Position numbers and translations under genes: made by a program | Part shown: piece by piece, positions 11,053-21,399 of the stretch | Layout: each line of letters opens with the position of its first letter | Numbering within the stretch: the first letter of the stretch is position 1 | DNA from: Cryptomeria japonica | Lineage: Eukaryota; Streptophyta; Pinopsida; Cupressales; Cupressaceae | Assembly (NCBI RefSeq): GCF_030272615.1 | Contig: NC_081413.1 | Span: 158,040,849-158,104,848, forward strand | Direction: 5' to 3' | DNA length: 64,000 nt | Notes under the pieces: model-generated | Seen by the model: the letters and a program-made list of their open reading frames with translations, nothing else | What the model was told of the DNA's origin: nothing | Database searches by the model: none

Positions 11053-11358
11053 CCACCTACAAGGTATTCAAGACGCAAAAAAAATATATTACATAAGAAG
11101 TAAAACAAATCGCAAATATAATATCTATACATCAAACTAAACAAATATCACTACTTACCTCATGTATTTTCCAAGATCATAAATGACTTGCTTGACATTA
11201 TTATCGAAGTCATCTAGGAGAGATAGAGGTAGAACGTACTGCAACAATTATAAAATTATCTTTTCATTTTTTTGTAACATAATGAAAAGTACACATACGC
11301 GCAATACTTAAATACATACTAAAAACACAAGAACATGAATTACCTTAATGAAGGTATG

Positions 11359-13023
11359 TCAATCATGCATTTTCATCCCTGCCCCAAATTCACTTTTCTT
11401 TGATATGAGATTGTTTATGTTTGTAGCAAATCCTAAGGGAAATCTAATTTTTCGTATGACTTCTTTTATAGCATTGCTTTGCTGGTCCGTTAATAACCAA
11501 GGAAGCTCACTTATATTAATTTGGTCTCCATGGCTATTTGATTGAATGACATTTATCATTGCATGATTGGAATCCTGAATGTCACTACATATTTTGACAA
11601 TTTTTTCTTTGTCACGCCTTCCATCCAATATTTTCCATACTGTCTCTGTTATATTCTTTCCAATATGCATACTATCAAACAAATGAACAATTTGTAACTG
11701 CTCATAGTAGGGAAACCTACTAAATTGTCGGGGATAACTTTTTATTCCCTTAGGAAGGTGGTCATTTATGCCTTCACGACCTTCATGATCATCAATCACA
11801 TCATCAATAAACAAAACAAAATAGAAAAGATGTTTTATGACAAACCAATAGATGGAATGGCATTACCTTGACGATTAATTCTATTATATTCCAACTTCCA
11901 CAGGTGAGGTGTCATTCTTCATGGCTTTGATGTATTCTCTTCTTTCCCATTGAAAAGATGTTTTTCAGTAATTCGATGCTTATGATTTTTGTGGAGAAAG
12001 TGCCTATACTCATCAAACACCCGCTTTCCTAAACTTTTTGAATGACTAGATTTCATCTTTGGACCACAAATAGGACATGCAAATTTTCCCTTTGTTTGAA
12101 GACCTACAAGGCAATGTATAACTGGATTAAATATGATAATTTTTTGAATTATAATGTTCATGCACAACTTAAACACTATAACATACCACAAAAATGTGTT
12201 AGCCTCGGGGCATCATGTATTGTCCATAGAAGCATCACATGGAATTGAAATTGTCTTTGTCCTATTGGTCTAGAGACGTCATACGTAGTGACACCATTCC
12301 ATAACTCTAGCAAATCATCGATAAGAGGCTCGATATATACATTCATATCTTCAAATTGGTACTTACCTAATCGAATGAACAAAAACATTACATAATTATT
12401 ACAACCATTTTACTACAATATTTATAGTTAAATTTAGATGACTATATTTAAATGATAAAATACCTGGAACAATTATTGCCAACATTATGTGCTCCCTCTT
12501 TATTGACATCCATGGAGGAATATTATTATTGATAACAAAAACAAGCCACACTGAGTAAACATATCTCATCTCTCCAAATGGATTGACACCATCCGCTGCC
12601 AATGAAAGCCTGAGATTACGAGGTTCTTCTTTAAAGTGTGGCCACTTTTCCTCTATGTCCATAAATGCTTAACCATCCATAGGCATTTGAATAATGTCAT
12701 CTCAACTTCTATTGTGTGCATGGTAATCCATAAATTGTGCCAAGCTAGTGCACTTGAATAATCGTTGCATACATGGAATAATGGGAATATAGCAAAGAAC
12801 CTTACGAGGAATCCTTTTTCTTATTTGATCTATTTGATATCTACTGATATGACATTCAAGGCATTCAGTTCAAAATTCATGTTGTTTGTGATATATAATA
12901 TGATCATTGGGACAAGAATCTATTGCTTGATACTCCATTCGAATATCTTTCATAACGGCAGATAATTCTCGGTATGAGCGAGGTAGAATATCTGATGGTG
13001 GTAACAAAAACTCACCTATCAAT
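11359..13023 (-). pseudogene. CACTA transposase core (Transposase_21) with stops and introns
   Basis: Starting after the intron at 13024 the minus strand reads LLPPSDILPRSYRE, YQAIDSCPNDHIIYHKQHEF, RIPRKVLCYIPIIPCMQRLF, then NLRLSLAADGVNPFGEM and NNIPPWMSIKREHIMLAIIVPG (12662-12399), EDMNVYIEPLIDDLLELW with FHVMLLWTIHDAP (12388-12176), FACPICGPKMKSSHSKSLG (12191-11919) and HLFDSMHIGKNITETVW (11814-11359). These are the canonical TNP2 blocks in order, split by introns and at least three stop codons. The core carries the cleavage and strand-transfer activity of the family; this copy cannot make a full protein. Confidence 0.87.
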
Positions 13024-13109
13024 CTACAGCGAAAAAATATAATTTGTTATAATAAAGAATATTAATGGTATAGCATGATTCACAGTTTATTATGACATAT
13101 ATGACATAC

Positions 13110-13456
13110 CTCAACATACGTGACATTGTTATGTTGGATAAACCATTCATAACCTTCAAGTTCACCAACAACAATACAGTGGAGAGAAGAGTTGCCTATG
13201 AGCCTTCGTAAAGGGCCTCAGATGCCATCTCAAGTAGAGGGACATCATGAACAACAACAAGGTCATCTTCATCATCATGATCAGCTGTGTGAGTACCAAA
13301 TGAGTCATGGATCAATGTATTTGTACCATCATCTTCAATTGTGTTTTTTGGCTCATGATCGTCATCTTCCATGGAATCGTTATCTTTAGCTCCGATATTC
13401 ACACCTCCATGTTCGTCCACTTCGAAAACCATATTCTCAGGGTTGTGTTGATCCAT
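13110..13456 (-). pseudogene. CACTA transposase acidic linker exon
   Basis: The frame is rich in Asp/Glu (DNDSMEDDDHEPKNTIEDDG, DHDDEDDLVVVHDVP) and ends in MASEALYEGS, matching the position of the linker that precedes LYPGC-type sequences in TNP2 proteins. It reads on past the end of the open frame at 13196 to a GTATG donor at 13109. Confidence 0.7.
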
Positions 13457-13540
13457 ACCATGTGCTCTAGGGTGCTCAACCTATATAAAATTGATAAACA
13501 TAAATAAACCATGATCATGATCTCATCATCACATGATTTA

Positions 13541-13786
13541 TTATGTATATAAATTGTCACCACGATATAATGAAAAAATTACCAATGTATGATAATCATG
13601 TCCACCTTCAATGTGACCATGCAGCCTACAATTTTTCTTTGTTGTTTTTATTAGAAGTCTTTTAGTCTTTAACCCCTTACAAATTTTGCACGGACAATAA
13701 CATTTTCCATCACCTTTTGTTTTCAAGTTAGACCACAATCTAGCAATTGTCTCCTTATTTTGTTGTTCGTTGATATTGTCTGACAT
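13541..13786 (-). pseudogene. CACTA transposase N-terminal transposase-associated domain
   Basis: The frame from a Met at 13786 contains CPCKICKGLKTKRLL and CRLHGHIEGGHDYHTL, the Cys/His pattern (CPCxxC...H...GF/HxxxY) of the transposase-associated domain at the start of plant TNP2 proteins. The ATG follows a pyrimidine-poor leader without a clear TATA box. The CWC22-like remnant begins (in reading order) upstream on the same strand, with its stop at 14167. Confidence 0.75.
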
Positions 13787-14166
13787 GGTCTTTCTTCACA
13801 GGCAAGAAAATAGAAATTATCATCATTGAACAGAGCATCTTATTGAATTTATATTTCTAGTTTGCTTATGGTACATCACACAACATGGAAAACAAGAAAT
13901 ACTCAATAAATAACAGGATTCATTGATCTAGTATTATCACAATCTGCACTTTGCCTTCAATATTTTCTCCTCCTAACACTGTTTATCCATTACCTGTCAA
14001 GTATAGAACTCTAAAACCCGTGGCTATTAAAATACATAAGACAACTTTGTAGCATCTTATAATCATCTGTTATAAAACCAAAGCACTTGGGAGTGATTAT
14101 TTTGTTTGTCACAATCCAGGAAAACGGTGTCTACTAGAGCCTTGAATAACTGACTAGAAAGATTTT

Positions 14167-15062
14167 TAATTCCTTTTCTTTTTCCTTCTGATTTTTTCAC
14201 TGTCACTTCCATCCTCCGAGTCAAATGCCCTCAACCTTTTCTTTCTTCTTGTTTTTTCATACTCATAGTCATGCTTTGAATTATTTTTCTTTCTTGGTGA
14301 CTCCTTACTGCACTCACTATCAGTTTCACTCTTAGAATCTTAGTCTGATGTTTCAGAATCTGACAAACCTGATGAACTAGAAGAATCGTCATTAGAGGTA
14401 GATTCATCTGACATAGGAATAGACTTTTGTTGTTGCATTACAAGCCTTGGCATATTCTTCAAATACTCACGTAAACTCTCAGTGATACCACCAAGACCAA
14501 TAGAAGTAAAGAAATTGATAGCAAACCATGAATTTTTGGGATTGTCCTTTGGAGAAATTGAATCAAAAGACTCTTGCATTGTTGGATCGTTCAACCTTTC
14601 ATTACGCAACAATATACCAAGCTTCTCTGCCAACTCCTACAAGAGAAGCTTGGTATAAAAATACGGGAAGAGGAAGTAGTATCTTCCTCTATCAGATGTA
14701 TATAAGCAAGACAATTCCATGGAAGAGCATCTGTGCCAAGTAAGTGGGCCAAAAACTTTGCAACATTACGCAGTTTATTTGTTTCCAGTCTGTGTATCAT
14801 AGAATACTGTTGTACAAAACACTTATCAAAAAATTCCTCATAAGTTTTATTGATCATACAGAATATTTGCCCAAGAAGACCATAATAATGAAGGTATGTT
14901 CTCTCTTGACTAGGTTCAAGCTTGATCTTTAGTAGCTTATGACTAGCTTCCTCAAAATCAACACTTGACATGATTGTCAAATAAATTGAATGTCTTAAAT
15001 TGACCAAGTTTGTCTCTGTCTCATCCTATATCCTATATTCTCAGTGCTTCCTCACCTTCCTC

Positions 15063-15111
<49 letters not shown>

Positions 15112-16157
15112 TCATCACTTGAATCATTCTCCCCTTTTTCTTCATCTAAAGAAGCATCTCCAAGGATATCTTTCTTCAGTTTTTCATAGGTTGCCTCATG
15201 CTCTAAGAAATCAAGATCTGGCTTGAAAACATCCAAACCAGCTTCTTGATCAAGTCCATCTTCTAGGAAAACTTCATGTGTTAACTGATTTGGATGCACA
15301 GCTGGATGACCCTCGAACTTAGCTTTGCGAATTACAAAAAGGCCTTCAATTAAAAACTGTACTCGTTTGTCAATTTCCCCCTCATGGAGAATACCTCTAA
15401 ATCTTTCAAAAATCCCATAGAGACCTTTGGGTGAAAGGTCTTGCAACAAAGAACCACATTCTTTCACAAACCCAACAGCAACCTCTACACCGTCATCTGT
15501 GGGGTTCTCTAGTAAAAGGGTGAGAAGTTCCAAGGCAATGATCTCATGTGCAACTTGTTGATTCACTAAATGAGCTATGAATTTGGCTGCTACTATCAAC
15601 ATGGGATTGTCATTGCATTTGTATGCCCTCTTAAGCTACAAAATAATTCTTCACAAAAACAGATTACCAACTTTAGGAAATTTTGTATTTACCACAACAA
15701 CTGCAGCAAAAACATCTATAAATCCAGGGGATGCCATTTGGGATTTCATACAAGACCTACAAAATAGACCCCTCCCATGGATGAGATTCTCTACAAACAA
15801 CTCTGGAATGATGTTCTTGATGTTAGATGCATTTACCTTGTTTACTAACCCATCCATACTCTTCCAAAGGGCATCCCATGTCATGCGCTGGTATTCCACA
15901 TTGCCCTTGTCTTCCACATCTTTCATCATTTGAGCTAGCTTAAATGGGGGAATGTAAACACCCCCACTTCTTCCAACACCCTTCTCAGCTCCTCTTACAA
16001 CACCTTCACCATTCCCATTCTGAGATGGAGCAGACACAACACCAGAAGTTTTCACTTCCACCGCCTCTCTGTCCCTCTTGTTTCCAGAAGCCCCTTTACC
16101 ACTTAATTCGTGCTTATTTCTATACATAAACCCATCAGGAAGCATGAATGTTTTCAT
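14167..16157 (-). pseudogene. CWC22: CWC22-like pre-mRNA-splicing factor pseudogene (MIF4G/MA3)
   Basis: CWC22 is a spliceosome-associated factor that recruits eIF4A3 to start exon-junction complexes; it acts in the nucleus. From 16157 the minus strand shows the N-terminal part (SGGVYIPPFKLAQMMKDVED), the MIF4G domain (NIIPELFVENLIHGRGLFCRSCM; FIAHLVNQQVAHEIIALELL; GIFERFRGILHEGEIDKRVQ), an Asp-rich linker with a GAT microsatellite (15060-15110), the MA3 region ([40 protein letters not shown]) and the Ser/Arg/Lys-rich tail ending in a stop at 14167-14169. Breaks: stops near 15650 and 15605, a frameshift near 15020, an apparent in-frame loss of about 14 residues before [11 protein letters not shown], another frameshift near 14635 and a stop at 14340. 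No introns are evident within the span, so a retrocopy is possible but unproven. Confidence 0.88.
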
Positions 16158-16231
16158 ATAAGATCGCCCAAATATTTAACAGTTATTTTTCATCAAGATT
16201 CCCTTAGGAGCTACCAAATCCTTCTTCCATA

Positions 16232-16395
16232 CTTTAATTCTGTTTTCTCAAAGGACAATCCTAAAAATCCATGCATTGCAAACAACTTTTTACACCTTTG
16301 TTGGTTGTGGTGGTGTCATAGAGAGTTTACATCAATAAATGAAGAGCATTCCAATGCTTTTAATGCAGCAGTAGAAGTCTATCTCTTATTCAATA
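16232..16395 (+). pseudogene. CWC22: Second, inverted CWC22 fragment
   Basis: The plus strand reads FNSVFSKDNPKNPCIANNF, matching FDSISPKDNPKNSWFAINF of the minus-strand CWC22 copy (14.5 kb). Nucleotide similarity continues through the GGTGGT...GAGAGTTTAC segment (TSIGLGGITESLREYL) to about 16390 with stops and shifts. It is clearly more diverged than the neighbouring copy. It lies only about 75 bp beyond the start of that copy and in the opposite orientation. Confidence 0.7.
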
Positions 16396-16790
16396 TCTCT
16401 AGTGAAACCCCCATGATCTTTTGTTGGAGTAGAATTTGTTATATTCTAGAAAGGGTCTTGTCCTTTGTTGATGTGATATTCATCTACCTCAAGAAATAAT
16501 TGTTCTTTTCTCCAACAAGAAGTGGACCTAAATGAAGATATAGCACCATGAAATGAATCCTCAAAAGGATTACTATAGTTAGTTTTCGTAGATAATGATC
16601 TGGGTAAAATACTAATGTGGCTTTAGGAAACATTATGTACTAGCTTAGCATACTCTAACAAATTTGGTGTGATGTGCTCCATCCAATTAAGCCTCCATCA
16701 GTATCTCTATTGTGTTTATGGATTGGGATTCAATGTACTCTTTTTATACATAGATTTTACTTTCAACTGAGGAGGTTTGTATGTACTTAC

Positions 16791-16929
16791 TTGTCTTTTG
16801 ATTGTATTCCTATTTCAAGAATTTCTTCTATCAAAAAATCATTTGTTGTAAGTTGTGCAAGTGGAAACTTGAGCATGCCTTCCATGCTAGCCTTGTTGAT
16901 ACGTTCAACACCATCTTGTGCAACAAATC
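16791..16929 (-). other. Exon-like coding fragment of unknown gene
   Basis: On the minus strand an AG acceptor-like end (CTAAAG) is followed by an open stretch containing VAQDGVERINKASMEGML and FPLAQLTTNDFLIEEILEIG, then a good donor (CAA/GTAAGT at 16790-16785). I do not recognise the product. It may be one exon of a captured or duplicated host gene. Confidence 0.3.
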
Positions 16930-16959
16930 TTTAGAACTCCACTATTTCATTGAAGAGTG

Positions 16960-17900
16960 AGTAGTAGGGACAATCTAGGACACTTACAGAGTTTTTGCAA
17001 GAGAGATAAATAGACCTAAATATTATGGCTTAATAATGATCAATAGGTAAACAGATAAAAAACTCTTAATATCAAAATGACTTTCTCAATTGTCTTTACT
17101 AGAAATGGATAGATCTGCTAATAATGGCTTTATGACTGTATGTCAACTTTAGACTCAATCCAAGAAGAGCTATGCATCTATACCACAACACAAACATCAT
17201 GCTAGTGTTGAGCCATAGCAATGTGATATCCTAATTATAGAATGTGAAATATGCTAATGCCTTCTGAATTACGACGAACTCGAGCACTTTTTTGAAAAAA
17301 AAGGAAAATTCTCATTGCTAATGCCTTCTTCATTGAAACCAAATGGGAAATTTCCATCAGAATTATGACGAATACGGGCATTTTTCAAAAAAAATCAAAT
17401 TTGGCCACAATATACCTTCTCTGTCGGAAACCTCAGTCGAAAATCTAGTCCAAATGTATTAGTGAAGTCAGCAATTCAACTATCAATCAGCATGTGAGCT
17501 CACTTGAGTTCCACCTCTTGATCAATCCATTCACCTTTCAATCAATCTCATCCAAAAAACTATAAATTGAGCATTCAATCTCCATTTTCAACAATCACAA
17601 ACTTTGAATCTTTATGTGACTTGCAGGTTGCCAGCGCAATATTTGAGAGCCATCATACCACAAAGAAGGGAAGAGCAATGGAAGTTATACACAGTCACGG
17701 AATAGGGAGTCTTTAATTGATTTCATTTATAGTTCCTATTTTGCTTGATTGTGTTATTTCATTATCTGTTTATTAGAATTCTTTCATTAGATAGGGATTC
17801 ATGATTTCCCTTTGTTTCTAATTGATACTTGTTATTAAGATGAATTTTATCGTACGATAATTGATACCGTTATGAATGGCAACACCGAGCCTCTGCACAC
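16960..17900. other. AT-rich spacer, nothing recognised
   Basis: There is no open frame of note. A short direct duplication is present: GAATTACGACGAACTCGAGCA (about 17265) and GAATTATGACGAATACGGGCA (about 17360), each followed by TTTTTC/GAAAAAA runs, about 95 bp apart. Confidence 0.4.
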
Positions 17901-17929
17901 ATTCATGGCTTTCTATGGCTACCACAAGC

Positions 17930-18690
17930 ACCTAATATTGACAACCTTGATTGGATAGACCATGAAAGCATTGAATCAGTTAAAACCTTCTTTGACTAGT
18001 ACATCACAGCATGGAATCCACACACTAAAGTGGACCGCTCAAACAGGCAGTATATACTTGCAATTTCGGATCCATGTCTCTCAAATACAAATGTCATTTT
18101 TAGATATGATCCTTGCACTGACTACACTGAATTGGTGAATGTTGTTCAATGGCATACAAAGTGTTCAGAGTTTACATGTGTGAAAAAGAATAGCACAACT
18201 CTTGAATGTCAATACAAAGCACCTTGGACTGAACAACATAACTCATCATTGACAATAGACCATAGTAATAGCCCATCCTACAAGCTAGCAAGGAATGATA
18301 GTCGACTCAATGTTCACAACCCAATGATGCTAGCCATATGGATGGCTAATGTTGATTGTCATGTTGTGTGCTCGAAAAAGGCAATTCTCTGATATATCTC
18401 TAAATACACATCAAAAACTAAATGTAAATTAGAGAGCTATACTGACATGTTAAAAAGAATTGTTGGATCGACAAATTCAGAAGATACAATTTTGTTAGCA
18501 TATCAGAGATTTATGATGGGCATTGTTCCTGATAGGGACATTAGTGCTTAAAAAACTTTCCATATGCTACTCAAACTCCCCTTGATCTCCTGCACACGTC
18601 AATTTGTCACCCTCAATTTTGGCAAAAAGATCTTCCAACATATAATAAACTGTGATGAAGCTTCATAGACATGCATTTCTTTCATTTCTA
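17930..18690 (+). pseudogene. Helitron Rep-domain C-terminal remnant
   Basis: The plus strand shows DHESIESVKTFFD, then SNTNVIFRYDPCTDYTEL, VQWHTKCSEFTC, LARNDSRLNVHNPMMLAIWM, ANVDCHVVCSKKAIL, YISKYTSKTKC, SYTDMLKRIVG and GIVPDRDISA, in an order typical of Helitron replication-initiator/helicase proteins. The HUH part of Rep, which nicks DNA, should lie upstream and is not recognisable. Stops interrupt at 18390 (before YISKY) and near 18550. It is followed by the helicase domain on the same strand. Confidence 0.75.
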
Positions 18691-19289
18691 ATTACATGAA
18701 AAGACCATCAGAGTTAGAAAACTTAACATTGCTTAATTCAGCTCAGCAATATACATACAGTCAACAACGCAAACCATGTAAATGGCAAAAAAGAAAGCTA
18801 CTAGAAATTGTAGATTTGTCTTCCCCCAGTTCAAATCCTTGCCTGCAAAAGTTGACAATACTTTTAATCTTTTTGTTGGAGTGAATTTCTTGTGTACACG
18901 CCTTTCTGCAACATCCCTCTACATATAGGTACCTCAACTGATGAAATTATACTAAATTAGAAACAACTTCAAAGTACTCATTACATCTGATGGCACGTAA
19001 ATGGCATTGAAGAACACTCCATAATAGAAAATAGTGAAGACCTGCACTTGCAAGATATTCCAGAATCTACTAATTAGGACCTCTACGAATGGGAGTTCCT
19101 ATCACAAATGGGAGCTTCAAATAGCTTTGATGTTACTTCTCTTCAAATGCTTGGGAAACATGATTTTGACCTTCACTTTAATTGGAGTGATTGCATACCT
19201 AATGAATTGCTCCATAGAATAGCTTCTCAGTTCGTTTCAACGGAGAAAAGCCAATCAGCTCACACCCTTGGCAACATACACTCAAATGC

Positions 19290-20640
19290 CCCTAATACCT
19301 TTGAGCTTGCAGCAAACCAAAAACATGCACTTGATATTATAACCTCCCACACTGCACAAAATCTGAATTCCTCACCATTACAGTTAATTATTCAAGGCAC
19401 AGCAGGTACTCGAAAATCATTTCTTATTGATTGTATACGCAAACAATTAAATTTCCATTTAGATACAATGCAATACCCATTTCTTGTACTAGCACCAACA
19501 AGTGTATCCACATATAATATCCAAGCTAACACAATCCATGTTCCCTCCATATACCTATTCAAGAATACAAACCTTTAACAGGACATTCATTGTTAATGTT
19601 TCAAGAGAAATGCAAACATTTACGGTATATTTTGATTGATGAAATGAGCTTTCTTGGTCCTCAATTACTCATCAAGTTTGATAATAGATTGCAACAAGCA
19701 TTTACCACTAGACAACATGAACCATTTGCAACACTCTCAGTTAGCTTGGTTGGTGATCTTGCACAGCTACCCCCAGTTATGGGCAAATCATTGTATGCAT
19801 CCCACTCAACAACACTTGCTTTATGGCACTCCTTCACTGATGTTGTGACCTTGGATGTTTCTTTTCGACAACAAGGTACATGCCTCTCACAGATGCACTT
19901 CTGTGAGCTTTTGCTTAATATACGCAACACAACACCATTGCAAACAAACTAGGAAAGTCTACAGATGCTATCAACCCATGCTTTGACATGATCAAAACAG
20001 CCACTTAGACCAACAAAAACATTTGTTTGCAACCAATGCAGCTTCAAACTTGCACAACATTAATATGTTAAAGCAATTGCACTCACCCATTGCACATGCA
20101 ACAGCAATCATTTCATATCACAAAGAAAAACAAACTCACCAAGATGATCAACTCTCATTTGAAATTCTTCTTTCTATAGACCATGAAGTCATGCTCATTG
20201 CAAATTTATGGATAGAAGTTGGCCTTGTGAATGGTGATTTGGGTCAAATCAAAATGATTGTCTATGATGCAGGTTCTAAACCACCATATCTACCAAAATA
20301 TGTGGTAGTCCTCTTCCTACATTACACTGGCCCACCATGGGATCTTGAAAATCCAAAACATGTTCCCATTCCACCAATTACTAGAGGAAACCGTACACAG
20401 ATTCCATTAACGATGGCATGGGGTATTACTATTCACAAATCATAGGGTCTGACACTAGACTTTGCAAAAATTGACATTGGCAAAACGGAGAAATGAGGTC
20501 TTACATTTACAGCACTTTCTCGAGTAAAATCAATTAACCACCTATGGATTCACCTGCCTTTCACTTACCAGAGGTACTCAAAATTGCAAGGTGGTGCATC
20601 GACCATTTTAAGAAAGAATAAAGAAGCTCATTTGCTGAAG
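19290..20640 (+). pseudogene. Helitron PIF1-like helicase remnant
   Basis: Motifs of the PIF1/Helitron helicase appear in order: LAANQKHALDII, Walker A as GTAGTRKSF (about 19397-19423; the usual glycine before K is arginine), FLVLAPTSVSTYNI, Walker B LIDEMSFLGPQLL, GDLAQLPPVMG, WHSFTDVVTLDVSFRQQ, HEVMLIANLWIEVGLVNGDLG, MAWGITIHKS followed by a stop in place of Q, then LTLDFAKI and ALSRVKSI. Frames change near 19580 and 19960. The helicase unwinds DNA during rolling-circle transposition. Two of its key motifs are damaged. Confidence 0.85.
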
Positions 20641-21121
20641 CTTTCTCAAATCACAAAAGAAAATTACTTACAAATAAAAAATGCAGGTACTCCAAACACA
20701 ATGTCCATGTGATTTTGCATTCCATATATCTTCTTTCATTCATTGCAATGCATTATAACTCTTGTGTCTTGCAAGATCAACAAGAAATGTAAACAATTAC
20801 ATCTCAACGAGCATTTTTCACTGCTGTTCACATTCATAGAACAACAAGTTCGCAAATTCCATCCACTATCTTTTCACACTATTTTCCTTCCTTCAAATTA
20901 GTCTCCTTCTAATGGTTACTAAATTTGTCTCGTTTTCTTTTACTTGCAAGGCATCAAAGAAGACATCAATTTAAACAACACAAGCTACAAGGGTATCCCA
21001 GACTCTCTAACCTTTGCACTCAATGATGCTAACTTTTGTTTGTATTGTCCATCTTCTTTGCAGATTTCACAACCACCAGAAAACTTTACCAAACAAATCA
21101 TCACCCATACTTTTAACAGTT

Positions 21122-21382
21122 GTAAGTACCATCCTTTCCTATTCTTTTCAATCTACAAATTTTAACGCTTTCAATAGTTTAATACGCTTCAAATTTTGCA
21201 ATAAAATGTTATTCCTCGCAGGTATGCAATGGTAGGCAACGAATCAACCTACAAAACCAAACAAACACATACAGACAATACATCATCAGCGACTATTGTA
21301 AGTACCTTCCTTTCATATTATTTTCAATCTACAAGTTCTATCATACATTTACAATTTCCTAATACATTTTTATTTCTCACAG
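21122..21382 (+). repeat. Two similar intron-like segments in tandem
   Basis: 21122-21221 and 21298-21382 both start GTAAGTACC and continue TCCTTTC...TTTTCAATCTACAA, and both end in a pyrimidine tract plus AG before GT (GCAGGT, ACAGGT). They are separated by about 76 bp that would be an exon-sized insert. They look like duplicated intron/exon modules downstream of the Helitron helicase. Confidence 0.5.
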
Positions 21383-21399
21383 GTTTAACATGACACCAG

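Larger units (their letters stand above)
9465..13786 (-). mobile_element. CACTA (En/Spm, CMC) transposon: degenerate TNP2-like transposase gene with introns
   Basis: Domains appear in the TNP2 order on the minus strand: transposase-associated zinc-binding N-terminus (13786), acidic linker, Transposase_21 core (13.0-11.4 kb), DUF4218 (11052-10642), DUF4216 (10330-9753) and an acidic tail. An 86-bp intron with GTATG donor and TAG acceptor is visible at 13024-13109, and others are implied by phase changes. In-frame stops occur (for example at HEF*TEC, NRS*DD and DG*AF in 12.65-12.9 kb). I could not find CACTA-type terminal inverted repeats; the left side lies about 150 bp from the copia LTR and may be truncated. 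The product would have been the DDE-type transposase that binds and cuts the element ends. Confidence 0.88.

Noticed and set aside
16110-16499. 129-codon plus-strand frame as a gene
   Set aside because: Only part of it is protein-like and that part is a decayed CWC22 fragment; the rest is chance.
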